Of a DNA stretch of 64,000 nucleotides, positions 10,345 through 22,869 are shown one piece after another. The position numbers and the translations under genes are program-made. Numbering within the stretch: the first letter of the stretch is position 1; every line of letters begins with the position of its first letter. The stretch covers positions 31,237,080 through 31,301,079 of the forward strand of contig CM060849.1 of NCBI GenBank assembly GCA_030737835.1. The letters run 5' to 3'. This stretch comes from Acorus gramineus. Its lineage: Eukaryota > Streptophyta > Magnoliopsida > Acorales > Acoraceae. The notes under the pieces were generated by a model, which saw nothing but the letters and a program-made list of their open reading frames with translations, was not told the origin of the DNA and made no database searches.

Positions 10345-11925
10345 GACTTATTACTCTCCCCTCCCCGAAGAGCACCTGAAATCAAAAAACAAAAAATACA
10401 AAATAACCCTCTCAGCCTCCGCAGCCGAACCGGTCTCCCTCTCTCGGCTTCCCCGACGCCACCGCCACCCGTCGCCGCCCCTCAACAGCCCCGTCGCCGC
10501 CGACTCCCGCCCTCCCTGACGCCGCAAAAAAGGTCCTAGACTCGTGAAGGTTCGTCCTATACTCTCCATGAAGATTTGTTTTGTAGATCTTAGGGTTTTT
10601 TAAATGGATCTAACATTTATTTTTCTCGTTTAGGGATTTCCCTATTTTTACTAGATCCACGGCAGGGTCGTCTGCGACGTGTGCGGGGACTCCTCCTTCA
10701 ATCCCGAAGGCATCCCTTTAGAAGGTACACCTTCTTCATGGATTCAAAGTATTGATTTTGTTTGATGGGTTTGTTGTCTCTGGTTAGATTGTTTGTTGGG
10801 TCTATGTTAGAATCCTGGGTTTTGGTGTGGGTTTGTGATTAACAGGGTTTTGATGGGTGAGACTTGATCAAGTTGGAATTGTGAAGAATGTTTTTTATGA
10901 TGTTGGTATGATAGATTTTCATTTTTTTTTTTTGTTACATATGGTCGTTTACTGTAATTGTGAATCAGTTGTGAATTGTGAAGAATCGGGGCCGTTCTGA
11001 ATGGGATTGACGAATGTTTTTAAAACTTAAATCCATAGCCTTATTGGATGAAGATACATTGCTTGATGATCCCATATATGACATGTTCCCTATATTTACA
11101 GAAATGTTGTAGTTAGATTACAAAGAGATCTAAAACATATAATTGGATATAAGTTGGAATTGTGAAGAAATTTTCATATAATTGGATATAACCAGAGTAC
11201 AAAATAGAGGAAGGAAAGATGTATATGTGGGAAACTGCATGTGTTCTCAACTTGATAAACCAAAAAAAAAAAAAAATTACTTGACATCTGCTGGAATTTG
11301 GATAAGAAAAAGATCATAGCTAGGTTTCATGAGTCTAAAAGTATCTATATTTTACATTTTTACAATACAAAGACACATTTGCACATTGGAAATACAAACA
11401 AACGTTTTGCACTAACTTCTTAAGTAGACGGACATTCAGATAAGCACAACAACAACATCAAATAGTTTACGGTCTCAGATTGATAGCAACTCTAACAAAT
11501 AAAAAAAAAAACCAGAATGGGCCAATCAGGTTCCAAAAGAACAGAATAGGACAATCAGGTTCCAAATAGATCTAGTTAAACCATAACATGAGTATAAAAA
11601 AAAGAAAAGAAACAAAAACCCTAGATCTAGTAAAAATAGGGAAAATCTCTAAATGAGAAAAATAAATGTTAGATCCAGTTAAAAACCCTAAGATCTACAA
11701 AACAAATCTTCATGGAGAGTATAGGACAAACCTTCACAAGTCTAGGACTTTTTTTGCGGCATTAGGGAGGGCGGGAGTCGGCGGCGGCGACGAGGCTGTT
11801 GAGGGGCGGCGGCGTCAGGGAGGCAGAGAGAGGGAGACTGGTTCGGCTGGGGAGGCTGAGAGGGTTATTTTGTATTTTTTGTTTTTTGATTTCAGGTGTT
11901 CTTCGGGGAGGGGAGTGAAATGTGG
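10345..11925. mobile_element. 1.6-kb element with about 300-bp inverted arms and a captured exon
   Basis: The arm 10345-10655 and the arm 11630-11925 are reverse complements at high identity. Matched words include CTCCCCTCCCCGAAGA, AAATACAAAATAACCCTCTC, ATGAAGATTTGTTTTGTAGA and TAGGGTTTTT. The arms are GC-rich, unlike their surroundings, and look like a 5' UTR/first-exon region captured from a host gene. The centre holds an exon-like segment at about 10655-10722 followed by intron-like T-rich DNA. The arrangement fits a Pack-type TIR element, or a gene fragment duplicated head-to-head. No target duplication was identified. Confidence 0.65.
10655..10722 (+). pseudogene. Captured exon, possibly from an Ole e 1-like (pollen Ole e 1/extensin family) gene
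   Basis: Between a consensus acceptor (TTTTTACTAG) and a consensus donor (AAG then GTACAC) the plus strand reads I-H-G-R-V-V-C-D-V-C-G-D-S-S-F-N-P-E-G. The G-R-V-x-C-D-x-C start recalls Ole e 1-like secreted proteins, where it opens the conserved domain. Only this one exon was recognised; the rest of such a gene is absent. Family assignment is from memory of the motif and is tentative. The exon boundaries themselves are well formed. Confidence 0.4.
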
Positions 11926-11929
11926 TTAG

Positions 11930-11985
11930 GTTAGGTTATGGGTTAGGTTAGATGAAAGGTTAGGTTAGGTGGGTTGACTGGTTAA
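11930..11985. repeat. Short GGTTAGGTTA repeats
   Basis: GGTTAGGTTA is repeated several times with small interruptions (TTAGG units). It resembles degenerate telomere-type repeats but is far too short to be a telomere tract. Confidence 0.5.
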
Positions 11986-12094
11986 ATGCAAGCGGTCCTT
12001 TTTTATTTTGACATTGAATCTGAGCCGTGCATTCCATGGACCATTGCATGTCCGCAAATTTGACTCCGTGCGGACGTCCGCCTAAGATCCCGGC

Positions 12095-12170
12095 TGTATA
12101 CATATACACATATATATATATGTATACACACAAATACACACACACATATAAATATATATGTATATATATT
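12095..12170. repeat. TA/CA microsatellite
   Basis: Mixed (TA)n and (CA)n run, about 75 bp. Confidence 0.8.
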
Positions 12171-12394
12171 TCTCTTTTATTAAAGACCTTGTGTGGATTT
12201 GGTCGAGTTTCCCCAGAAAGGCTGAAGCACCAATAGAATGGTGTCCCATCATATTCCATTCTGGCCCATCAACCATTACATATGATAAAGCATCTCATCT
12301 GTCCATTACAGAATTAAATGGCTCTCATGTGATAGCCGTAGGAGATAACGATCCACTAAACGAACAGTCACGACTCCTCGAACAGGTGGACCCC

Positions 12395-12546
12395 GTACTC
12401 CCCTCTATAAATGCCACACCACCGCCATCTCCCCCCACGTGTCCTTCGAACCCTAACTCCACAATTCCTATATAATAAGCATCCGAGCTCCAATAGATTG
12501 GAACATTGAAGTCTTTTCGAAGTCATTCAGAGCATTGAGTTTCGAG
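12395..12546 (+). promoter_or_regulatory. Candidate promoter and 5' UTR exon for the F-box gene
   Basis: CCCTCTATAAATGCC near 12398-12412 is a good plant TATA box in otherwise GC-richer DNA. A CACGTG G-box follows at about 12436. A leader-like stretch then ends at TTCGAG before GTATGCC, a usable 5' splice donor at about 12546. An acceptor (GTCCAG) just before 16260 would join this leader to the exon carrying the F-box ATG across a 3.7-kb intron. This is a model from signals only. Confidence 0.35.
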
Positions 12547-12559
12547 GTATGCCTTCCAT

Positions 12560-14105
12560 TCATCTAATTGTTATGGAACTTTTTTATTATAAATTTCTCA
12601 TGATTATTTATTTTTCATATCATAAACGTGTTCATCTGTTAAAAAGTATCGAGCTGCAGATCCATAATATTAATTAATATCTTGAATATATATCTTGCAT
12701 TATGGAAAATCTAACTTACAAAAGTAGTATATATACCTCAATACATGATCATAATGATCCACACATAAAATAGAATTGCAGCATTGTCACTGCCCATGAA
12801 AAATACATGTGACCTTTTTTTTTCTTTTTCAGGGGCACTGTCCCCTTTGATCGTGTAGCTTGAGCATAATTTCCATATGTAGGACAAACTACTGTTGTCC
12901 ATAAAAAACTTTGTCACTGTAATTTTTTCTTGATGATTTAGTAATCCAAATGTAAGACGTAAACCCAACATGATCATCTCTGGTTATAGGGTTGTACTGA
13001 TTTTTGTCAAATTGTTTAATTTTGTTTTAATTTCTTAATCCTCATCATTCCCTTCTTTTATATTTGAGCGGGCAGTTTTATCATCAATAAAAAAACCAAG
13101 AAGCAATATCATCGAATTTTTTGCTTTTAAATCTTTAAGTGGTGCAGTGTAAATCATTAAGAAACAATTGGGAAGAGTAGATTAAGGTTTGCTAGTTTAG
13201 GGTTTAGGTTTTTCCAATGAATGATTGAAGTAGGACCTATGAAAAACTAGCTTATTACATGTAGGGATTTTTTTAATAGTAAAGAAATATATATATTTTT
13301 TTAATTTAAGAACAAATAAGGACAAGTATTTTTTAGTATCTTTGTAATTTTTAAAGAGTATTGCTGGATGTAGCAACAGGAATACATTATATAATTTTTT
13401 TTATAACATTATATATATTAAAATTTATGTAAACGACTTGTGTGATGTGATAAATTAAAAGGAAAATACACAAAAAAAATTCTAAACTTTAAAAACACTC
13501 ATATCAACCACTTGTAGAAATTATAACAAACTTCTACACTTCTATGATAATTTTGTTACTCTGATTGATTTAATTGCCCTTATCAAATCTAACGGTCCTT
13601 CTTTTATTTTTTTTAAACCGTAGTTCGAATGTCGTTCGAATGAAATTCATTCCCAGAGCATTCATTTTTTTACATTTGAACCCCATTTGAACCCTCTTGA
13701 ATGACAGTTATGCCGTAACACTTTTCTTTGTCCACTTGTCATGTCGTTTTTCAATCTATCTGCTTCTGCTTCTCTATCTCTAATGCTATCTTTGACGACA
13801 GAATATTGTAGGAATCAGACTATTTTCTCAGCTCCAACCTCATTTTACTACTTTCAACTTTGATCTCAGTCTAACGTTTCGTCTTCTTTTACTCTTTCTT
13901 ATTCTTCCTTTCGCTTTGAAGAGGCGACCGAAGGTGTAAGGGCGACTGTTAGGCGCAAGGGTGACTGTAAGGGATTGTCTTTGAAAGGAATTTGGGCCGT
14001 TCGAACGGTTTCACTTTAGAAACGCACATGTCAAATCATATGCGTTGGGCCTCAAAAACAACAGTTGCGGCCACACATGCCAGCATGTGCGGCCACACGA
14101 GTATA
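12560..14105. other. Intergenic or long-intron DNA, nothing recognised
   Basis: AT-rich with no supported gene. Short open frames on both strands lack any recognisable domain. The last part (13.9-14.1 kb) is richer in GC, with a repeated GCGGCCACACATG-like word. Confidence 0.45.
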
Positions 14106-14106
14106 A

Positions 14107-14850
14107 TTGATAGATGGGTATTTAATTATTAGATTGAATAAGAACAATTACGTAATTTCGTGTTCCTTGCATTACTTCGGGTGGCTTTCCTTCATCCCGA
14201 CATCAAGAGTCCACCAAATTATTTGGGGTGCCTTAGCACCTTTAAAAATAAGAGCTTTTTCATGGCTTTTATCCCTCGATAAAATCGTTACCAAGATCCA
14301 TCGTCCGAAATGGGCTAATGATAAGGATATTACTTGCATTCTTTGTGGGGAAGATGACGAGGATAGGGATCATCTTTCCTTTAGATGCCCTTTTGCCTTG
14401 TCGATTTGGGGCTTAGTTGGCAAGGCTATTGGTGCTCACTGTTGCTGTAGTGATATTTATGAGATGTGGGATTTATTCCGGAAGCGAAGGAAAAAAGGCG
14501 ATCGTAGTAACAAAGCAAAATTCCAATGGCTAATTCTGCATGCGGTGTGTTGGGGCATTTGGATAACTCGGAAAGAAGGCATCTTTCAAAAAAAGAGTAT
14601 TTATGTGGAGAATACTTGAGCTTTCATTTCTTTTTCTCTTAGAGATTGGGTGAAGATTATCTTTAATGTGGATAATCCTTACTCAATTATGGGGTATTCA
14701 TGGTTACTGAGGAGTTGAGTTGTATTTCATTTTAGGGGTTTCTTTTCTCCTAAATTTCTTTTTTTGATGATAGGAGATCCCTCAGCTCCATCTTTTTGTT
14801 TTGGGGCTTTATCTTAATGAAAGCTTCTATCCCTATTTTTTTTAAAAAAA
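14107..14850 (+). pseudogene. L1-type LINE fragment: zinc-binding RT C-terminal domain and 3' end
   Basis: A plus-strand frame to 14619 contains the plant LINE zf-RVT signature. It has an I-W-G-A-L-A-P-L-K-I-R-A-F-S-W-L segment, then C-x2-C (CILC), a later H-L-x2-R-C and a W-G-I-W-I-T-R segment. After the stop comes a 3' UTR-like region with short poly(T)/poly(A) at about 14836-14850. Reverse transcriptase and endonuclease are missing, so this is a 5'-truncated, dead copy. Confidence 0.75.
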
Positions 14851-15449
14851 ATGTTCCATCTTAAGTAAGACTTTTTTAGGTAAAAATTATAAAAGTGGCT
14901 TGACTTAGGTGTTCTTAAATCTTAGAAGACTTTTTTGGGTATTTACTGTAGATTAATTTCCCCCATCTAAATTGGGAGTTTCACTTCTTTAAGTTCTTGG
15001 GCTTTTAAGGTGTTTCTTGCATTCCAAGGGCTCCGTCAAATTCTGATTCAGTGCTTTAGCATTTCAGATTTGGTGAGTTTGTGTGCTTCTTCTATATCAT
15101 CTATTTAAGAAAGCTATAAGAAAACTACAATCACCAAAGTAGTGATATTTTTTTTATTTTTTATCCATTATACAAAGGAGTTTTTTTTTTAAATGTATTA
15201 AGAAGCCATTTTTTAGGGTATACAACTTAGAAAAAAAAAATTCAAACTTGTGCCAGAAACAAATAGTTTGCATCATTTGTTAATTCTCCTTTACAACTCC
15301 TTTTCCCTGGCTTGCTATTTTCTATGGATTAATAATGATAATATTAGGTACAATCCAAAAATGCAGTCCTAAAAACAATCTACGCACATGTTTTATATAA
15401 AAGATGAATATTCTGCTGGCTGTTTTGCTATGGTTAATGCTGCGTTTGG

Positions 15450-15672
15450 ATGTGTGATTGAAACACGTAGATTCTTAAAATCTTACTTTTCAAACTCAGC
15501 TTTTTAAAAGCCTAGTTTCATCAGCTTTTCAATTGCAAGATTTTTTTTTTCTAAAAATGAAAGTTGGTGGTTTCAAAAGCTAAATGCTGAAAATGTGTTT
15601 GGATCCATGTTTTGGGAAGTTTTAGCTTTTGAAAAGCAGAATTTACTCAAACACAGATCCAAATGGGGCCTA
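15450..15672. mobile_element. MITE-like element with GCGTTTGGAT / ATCCAAATGGGGCC ends
   Basis: GCGTTTGGATGTG opens and GATCCAAATGGGGC closes an approximately 220-bp non-coding stretch. Internal inverted words (AGCTTTTGAAAAGC, GGATCCATGTTTTGGGAAG) recur. Ends of this type are common on small plant DNA transposons. Target duplication was not defined. Confidence 0.5.
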
Positions 15673-16259
15673 AATCTTTGGTGTATAGTGAAGTGAAATT
15701 AATAGTCAAGTCATGATTTTTTTTTAAAGTTCTTGTGGATCTTTTCTATTCATAAGCAGTATTCTATATTTCACTTACCTTGATGGGATAATTGTTCTTT
15801 GCTTTTATTGATATTTTTTTGGTGTAAACAACCTTGTGAATGGTTTCATTTTCATTAAGAATTCCATCTTTAATGTATTATGAGTATTTATATATTTTAT
15901 TTAATTGTATATTGCATGGCAAAAAAGATGATTAAAATTCCATAAAAAGGATGTATGCTTTGGAGATTCAAAATAGGATGTTCATTGTTCTCTATCTATT
16001 TTTTTTTATAAAAAAAACATAATCATATTTTCTTATATTTGCAATAAAATGTTTTTTTATTTAACTTAGTGGTTTGGTATTTACATATCTTCATTTTATC
16101 ACTTTCAAAATAGAAGTATTTCACTTTGAAATTTCAGTATAAACTATTGAAGTTTTGCAAATATGAGTCGGATAAGGATTTTGTTTTTATCTCAAATTTT
16201 TTGAAGTCATTCTGAATCTTAACAATAGCATCTTCTTCAACAAAAGAATCTAAGTCCAG
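15673..16259. other. AT-rich DNA upstream of the F-box coding region
   Basis: Low-complexity T-rich sequence with no supported feature. It may belong to a 5' UTR intron (see the candidate promoter at 12.4 kb). Confidence 0.4.
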
Positions 16260-16273
16260 GTGGTATGATTGAT

Positions 16274-19236
16274 ATGCCAAAGAGAACATCACATTGGCAA
16301 AATCATAAGATCAAGGTAATCTGATATTTTTGGCAAATCATTAATGTTCTTGCATGTTGCATAGGAAATAATTGTGTTAACTTGTTAATACTTTGTCCTT
16401 TTTGGTTGTTGAAAACAGTGGAAAATTTTGTTTTCAAAAAATAGAAGAAAAAGACGAAAAATCTGGTCAGAGGATCGGATAAGTGAACTGCCTGATGACA
16501 TTCTTCTTTCTATCTTGGGTCGTTTGACAATGAGAGATGTCATCAATACTAGTGCCTTGTCTAGGCGATGGAGATATTTGTGGACTTCAATTACCGATTT
16601 GACTCTTAACTATGAAAATATGTTTGATGATGATCTCGTCAAATATTTTATTGGTGAACACAAATGGAGAAAGCAATTGAAGATGCTTAAGAAAAGAGAA
16701 AAGGAGTTTTTACACTTAGTTGATCAATTATTGGAACTTCGTCAGGGTTGCACGATAAAAACACTAAAAATCATTATCCATCTTGCTAAAGACGATTCTT
16801 CATATGTTGATCGATGGATTGAATCTGCATTAGATTCAAAGGTTGAGAAGCTGAACCTCAAGTTCCAGGAGGGATGTTTTGATGATACATGCATTCAGAA
16901 GTATTATAATTTTCCTTTCCATCTCTTTGACGATGAAGCTGGTTCTTCTTTAAAGCATTTGGAGTTGGCATTTGGAATCATGAAGCCTCATCGTGATTTC
17001 AGAGGCTCCATGACTCTTGCTAGTCTTACACTCATGCATGTACATATATCAGATGAACATGTAGAGAAGATATTATCAGGGTGTCCAGTTCTTGAGCGGT
17101 TGCATCTAGAACAATGTTATGACCTATGCCATCTAAAGGTTGCGTCTCCTTCCCGTAGACTAAAGTTTGTGAGTGTGGTATTTTGTGACTTGATGGGTGT
17201 GGAGATATGCGTAGAAAATTTGTCCGAGTTTGAATACAATGGGTCGCTGGTAGACTTCTCTTTCAATGGAGTTCCAATGCTGTCACAGGTGATGTTCAAC
17301 TTTCCATTTGAGCATTCCTCACATGGTTTTGATTATGTGCTGACCAAGGTTGCAGTTGCACTTCCAATGCTTAATACTCTAATGCTGGAATCTGCATACC
17401 CCCTTGAGGTAAGATAACATAATATTTATCAGTTATAGGCACTCATTTTTTTTTTTAATCTATTGCTTTCCATTGCAGACAAGAAGCCTGCCAGAAAGCT
17501 TATATCACTTTACTTCTCTGAAGAAGTTGGTGCTGATGGTTTTTGCAAATCCAAATGATGATGTCCTCTGGGTAGCATCCTTTCTGAAGGCTTGCCCTTT
17601 CTTGCAAGAACTAGAACTCCATGTAAGTCATATTGCTCTAAATTTTATTTAAGGAGAATTGACATGTGAAATGGGTCATTTAGATTTGTATTTTTAGATT
17701 TAGCATTCTTGAAACCAGGGGATTTATGATCTAGAGAACAAATAGATGGATTTCATGTATATATGATTAATTTTTTTTAAGAGGTACATTGAACCACATT
17801 AGCTTTCTTTGACAAGTCTATTATTGAGATCTTGCATTGGCCATGACTATCAGCATGGAGGCCACATCTTGTAGGCATTTTTTGGCATATTTTATTTGCA
17901 ATAGAGTATTAGGAATTTATAGATTGAAAATCATCTAATGCAAATTATGTGATGGATTTGTTAGATGAAACGAATACTCCAAGTGATAGACAATTGGATT
18001 TTAATTATTATGTTTATTATTTTTTAATTAAAGGGGGTTATTTTACAAATATTTTTATTAAAAGGTAGGATATGAGAAAACTCCAAGGCATAAATGTCCA
18101 AGATGAAGAAAGAATATGAAAATCAAAACTTTTAATTAAGATGGACGTAGATCTTCTGATTGTGTATGTAATCAAATGTATTGTTGATGGATGCCAACAC
18201 TCTTGACTGTGTCCTTTTATGTTGTATTTCACCTGAAGTTTCTGCAATTGATTTTATTTGGCTCCCCACCTCAATCTAATGTCAATAGAAGTTGAAGTTC
18301 TCGTTTTCATGCTCATCAAACCAAAAACTTGAGGATCTTAGACCTAGTTTTTTTTATTGTGAAGTTTTTCTTTTTTTCTATTTACTTACATGGTTTAATT
18401 GGTGAAAAATGACATTATTAGTTTCACAGTAGAAAATGTGTAAGGATTGTTCTCACATATAAGCAAAAACATCCCACTTTTTAGACATTGTGAGATGAAA
18501 CTCAGTGTGCAGGATTTAACCATGTTAATACATCCACTAAGAAAGGGTTTAATTTGCCACATTTCTTTGCTGAAAGTTCATTTCACCAATGAATGTTTAA
18601 CATAACTTAGTTCACCATTACGTAGAACATATTGGTTGTCACACTTTATGAAATGGGACCTTTTTTATATGCTATTACTACTGACAACCCAGACCCACAC
18701 CAAATATGGCAAAGACAAGGCCTCTTCGAACTAGATTGATCTGAAGATATGTGACCAATCTATGCATAGGTCACTTCTGGCTAATGACATGAACCACAAG
18801 GCCTCTTTTAAATAATGCTTTTATGTTTTTATGTAGTGTACTCTACTAAGATTGGTTCACTTTTACTCAAATCATGTCATCCACTTTTAACTTTATAAAG
18901 TCCTAACTTTATTCTTGGTCTCAGATGAGGACGTGCAAAGGCAGTGAGGAACCTGAAGAAATTGTCACCTTTCCAAGTTATTCCCCCCAAAATCTTAAGA
19001 CAGTTCTAATAAGTGGGTTTACTGGTCTCTGGAACCAAACAAGATTTGTATACTATATGCTCAACCAGGCCACTGCCTTGGAATCAATGAGACTGGACCC
19101 GCGCATAAGATATTATTGGAATGCCAAATGGGATATTTTTAAAGCTCCTGAAGAAGATGTGGCCAATGTGCGTCAGAGGGTGCATGAGAGGCTCCATGAA
19201 GGACACCCAAAGGCCTGCTTAGTACATATTATGTGA
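16274..19236 (+). CDS. F-box/LRR (FBD-like) protein, 495 aa, four coding exons
   Basis: Exons are 16274-16315, 16419-17408, 17479-17622 and 18925-19236. All introns are GT-AG, phase 0, and the total is 1488 nt without a stop until the TGA at 19234-19236. The start lies in a 42-nt exon (first residues MPKRTSHW) because the long second exon has no ATG before its F-box. Domains: a basic stretch (R23-K28), an F-box at about residues 35-74 (ISELPDDILLSILGRL), leucine-rich repeats with an SDEHVEKILSGCPVLERL segment, and a C-terminal FBD-like region (LKTVLISGF). Such proteins are substrate adaptors of SCF ubiquitin ligases; the substrate is unknown. The 1.3-kb third intron carries a TRIM-like fragment. 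Exon boundaries are consistent with one another. Confidence 0.85.
18430..18540. repeat. TRIM-like LTR fragment in F-box intron 3
   Basis: Contains TTGTTCTCACATATAAGCA followed by a GACATTGTGAGATGAAACT stretch, closely resembling part of the copy at 24.29-24.48 kb. It is probably a remnant of a small non-coding LTR element. Confidence 0.45.
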
Positions 19237-19451
19237 TGTCACATGGTGTAACTAAATAAAATCTTTATTGGTTCTCTAGATTCAGATAATTTATCAGAAA
19301 CCCTTAAAGACCATTTTATTAGTTATATTTGTCTGGTTGACGGCAGCTGTAGTGCATAATGGAAGAATGAAACTTTTTATAGTTTTTTATTTATTTATTA
19401 TTTATACATTTTTATTTGGGTTTTTTATTTTCCTCACAAGGAGTATAATGC

Positions 19452-19897
19452 CCCTGAAACCACAAACACTTTTAAGGCTTAGAAGCCCATGCACTACCTA
19501 ATACCTTGAGTAATTAGTTTTTTTATTTATTTTAGAAATGGTGAAAGTCCTAAAATTCAAATTTAATAGAGAATTTTAATTTATAGTATTACATCTAATG
19601 ACGAAAGAAATGAAGATAAAATTGAAAGCCAAAAAGAAGCCAGACTTTTGATAGAAATCTTGATCATATGAAACCCTGAAACCACGAACACTATTAAGGC
19701 TTAGAATCCCATGCACCACCTAATACATACCTTGAGTAATTAGTTTTTTTTTTTTAAGAAAATGGTAAAAGTCTCAAAATTCAAATTTAATAGATGATTT
19801 TAATTTATAGTATTACATCTAATGACGAAAGAAATCAAGATAAAATTGAAAGCCAAAATGAAGCAAAACTTTTGATAGATATCTTGATCATATGAAA
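19452..19897. repeat. 222-bp tandem duplication downstream of the F-box gene
   Basis: Two copies at 19452-19673 and 19674-about 19897. CCCTGAAACCAC starts both, and the word TTTATAGTATTACATCTAAT recurs at the same offset. Identity is high with small indels. The interval holds no coding frame. Confidence 0.85.
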
Positions 19898-19899
19898 AC

Positions 19900-20400
19900 C
19901 ACAAGCTACCTAAATCCCTAACACCAATCAGGTATCACAATCCTTGAGTATAAATTAGGGTTTTATGGAGGGTATTTCCATTATATTACCCACCCTATTA
20001 TCTTACCCACCCCGGTACTTATCTAACCCACCCCTTCAGGTTTTTAAAAACTGCAAACCAACCCCACGATAAAAAGATGACATAACACCCGCAATTAACC
20101 CACCCTTATCATTTTAGAAGCTTCTTCCTCTCCTCTTCTCCAACCTGTTCGAGCTCCTCCCCCAGAGATTATCGCTCTTCTTCTCTCTGTCATCTCTCTC
20201 TCTCTCTCTCAAAAGTACATAGTCGTTTCTATGAAGGCAAACAAAGGATGCTCCAAGATCGAGGATTTTGATAAGAGGACTCCTTTCCAAGAGGATGACA
20301 TGTAACACAGTACTTAAAATATTCACATTAAGGGAGTGCGCCTTCTGCCAGTTGATCACATCGACTCAACAATCGATTTTGACCTCATAAAGGAGTCTAT
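19900..20400. other. Intergenic spacer with CT microsatellite
   Basis: A (CT)n run at about 20190-20210 lies inside otherwise unremarkable sequence. No gene was recognised. Confidence 0.4.
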
Positions 20401-22165
20401 CCTTCCCACACAAAAAAAAAACTCTGAAAGGAATGCTTATAGGACTCCGATAGGAAGCATCTCAGGAGTTTAATTGCTTCACTCCTTTCTGTCAAAAAAG
20501 AGACTCTGGGGAAAGGCATTCCCAAAGCCCTAAGCCTGCCAGTTGTTCTCGAAGAGATTCACTTAAGTTTACTAGATGCATCTTGTAATAGATTGATAAT
20601 CAATGCCACGACCCTCTTTGGAGTGCACGTGACCTTCCACATGGCAATTCATAACAAATATAACTTGCTTGAATGTACGCTCGAGTCGTACGTCGACATG
20701 TGAAGACCTACATTAACACATGGCCTCACCTTAGTATGACATGTGTATACAAGGTGACGTCATCAAAGAGTGCTCAACATGCTAGACTTCATCTATATCT
20801 AAAGGTTCACACTTTCAAAATTGATGTAAGAGATTCATATCTAATTTTCACTTTCTAGTCAACCTTTCTTTCTCCTGTAAGAAAAATGAGATTTCTAACT
20901 TGAGTGTCGGAGATTTTTTTAACAGACATCACATTGGTGTCAAGGTCATAGTCGTCTTCTTCATCTCATACGATCATTTTTCGCTCTTCGAGAACTCTAC
21001 AAACAGTCATAACATCGGTGGTTCACTTCTTGGCACCATCCAAAATTCATTGCCACAATAGTGGCGCCATATGTGGGAAACTGGTACGAAAAGCCAGTCT
21101 CTCGCTTCCTTTTCTCTCGTCAGGGAAGATGGGGAAGCATTCCCCAGGGGGGTTAATTCTCCCTACGTGAAATTTTTTTTCTGGGTGTAAACTTGCAAGC
21201 ACCAAAGGATCCCCACCTCAAAGAGATTCACCACCTAAAAGATCAAGTTAGGTGTTTTGATGGGCGCCTTAGACAATTCAATGAGGTGATTGGGACACTA
21301 TAGCACCAAAATGTGCAGAATGCAGCACCACCATCCCCCTCAAAGAGACTTAGCTAGAGAGCCCGGTGTATGTTTTGATCAGACCATCATGCATGGCATG
21401 GCTATGCAAGTCGTAGCAAAAGGGATCTCCAAGTTTCCTATCAACTCGGGAATCCAAGACTCCATGAAATCCTCGAACGATAAGAACTCAGACCAACCAA
21501 CACAAGATTCGAGGGTGTCGCATGATTTCCACACCTGAGACACTCATCGTCCACCTCTTGGACCAGGCTTGATGATGATAATTATTGATCCCCTCACTCC
21601 CATACCAGGGGTAAGAGATCTGTCTAGGAGGAGAAAAACGGAAAAAGAGGCCTTCTCGGAAACTTACCCCAGCAAGAGAAGATGGAGAGAGGAGCAGTGG
21701 CTAGAGCTGTATGTCCCGAGGGCTCGCCGAGGTTTCAATCTAGGGCATACGCGATTAGGAGGACACTCTACAAAGCCTCATCATTTACCAAATATATTAT
21801 GATTTACGAACTACTAAGAAGTTTAATGAACTTTTAGATCTACTGCTCCCCTAGAGTATCGTTTGGCATACTGGAACACCCTTATACTCTCTATGATTAC
21901 CACAAGACACTCCTATATCAGTTCTTTCCAAACATATTTGGTGGGAATGGCTCTCAAGTGATTCCACATGCTCCCCCGTCTTCTATTGGCAGTTTTCTAG
22001 AGTTTGCCACCTGATTCATGGAGCAGTTAATCTATTGCAAGATCCACACCAAAGACCTGAGAGACTTTAAGAGTATGTCAATAGATTTACTTGAGTACTC
22101 TTGGATCGATTGAAGTCAAATGGGTCTTACTGCACGGGTATGAATAAATGGTTGTAGAGATTTAT
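20400..22165 (+). mobile_element. Decayed Ty3/gypsy (Tat-type) LTR retrotransposon: LTR end, primer-binding site and gag fragment
   Basis: Near 20900 the sequence CTAACTTGAGTGTCGGAG is the hallmark seen in plant gypsy LTRs of this type. TGGCGCCATATGTGGGAA at 21062-21079 follows the LTR as a primer-binding region. From about 21240 to 22120, broken plus-strand frames resemble gag: a D-P-L-T-P stretch near 21585, then a segment matching the gag core with stops and frameshifts. No pol, and no second LTR in the window. The left limit of the LTR is approximate. Confidence 0.6.
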
Positions 22166-22410
22166 GGATGAATTTTACTCATTACTAAATTTAAATGAGC
22201 TCAATTAAACTTAGCATTTTATAATTCTAAATACAATCTCGTATACTTTGCTATCTCTCGTTTAAATTTTTTTAGATATTATTCAATTTATTAGAATATA
22301 TATTTTATCTTTTATAAAAGTATGTCTTTTTATATACGACATATAAAAAAAAACTTAGTGTAACGTTTTTCAAATTTTAAATACATATTCGTAATTACAG
22401 GATATATGCA

Positions 22411-22869
22411 GCGTTTGATTATGCGATTGGAGAACTTTTACATTTGTAGGAAGTTGGATCCGCAATCGTGCAACCAAACAGTTTTGTAATTGTAACTTCT
22501 TATAGATATATTTTAAATAAATAGTGCCCAAAAGCTGCGATTAGAGAAAGCTGGGGGTGATAGATTCCTGCATAATCAATTTAAACCCAGCATTTGCAGA
22601 AAATCTGCTTTGCAATCTCACTACCAAATGCTCTCTTGGGTAGTGTTTGATTGCATGATTGAGCGGCTTTTGCATTTGTAAAAAACTGCTTTAACAATCG
22701 TGCAACTAAACGGTTTTACTATAACAATTTCTTACAAATAAATTTTAGATGAATAGTGTCCAAAGCTTCTATTTTCAAAAGCTGAAGGGAAGTGAACTTC
22801 CTACGTAATCAGTTTTAAAACTCAGATGTACTAATAATCAATTATAAAATAACTCAATCAAACGCAACC
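22411..22869. mobile_element. Two tandem MITE copies ending about 85 bp before the VTE6 start codon
   Basis: The first copy (GCGTTTGATTATGCGATTGG) runs from 22411 to about 22640. The second (GTGTTTGATTGCATGATTGAG) runs to ACTCAATCAAACGCAACC at 22869, whose ends are inverted repeats of each other. Both share internal words such as CGTGCAACCAAAC/CGTGCAACTAAAC and AATAGTGCCCAAA/AATAGTGTCCAAA. A reverse-oriented relative lies at 24902-25135. Confidence 0.7.

Noticed and set aside
12158-12475. A 105-residue plus-strand frame
   Set aside because: It overlaps a TATA box and leader-like DNA, has no recognisable domain, and no ATG context supporting translation.
18655-18800. A possible extra F-box exon in the 1.3-kb intron
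   Set aside because: No frame joins both neighbours, while the direct 17622-to-18925 join is in phase and keeps the family sequence order.
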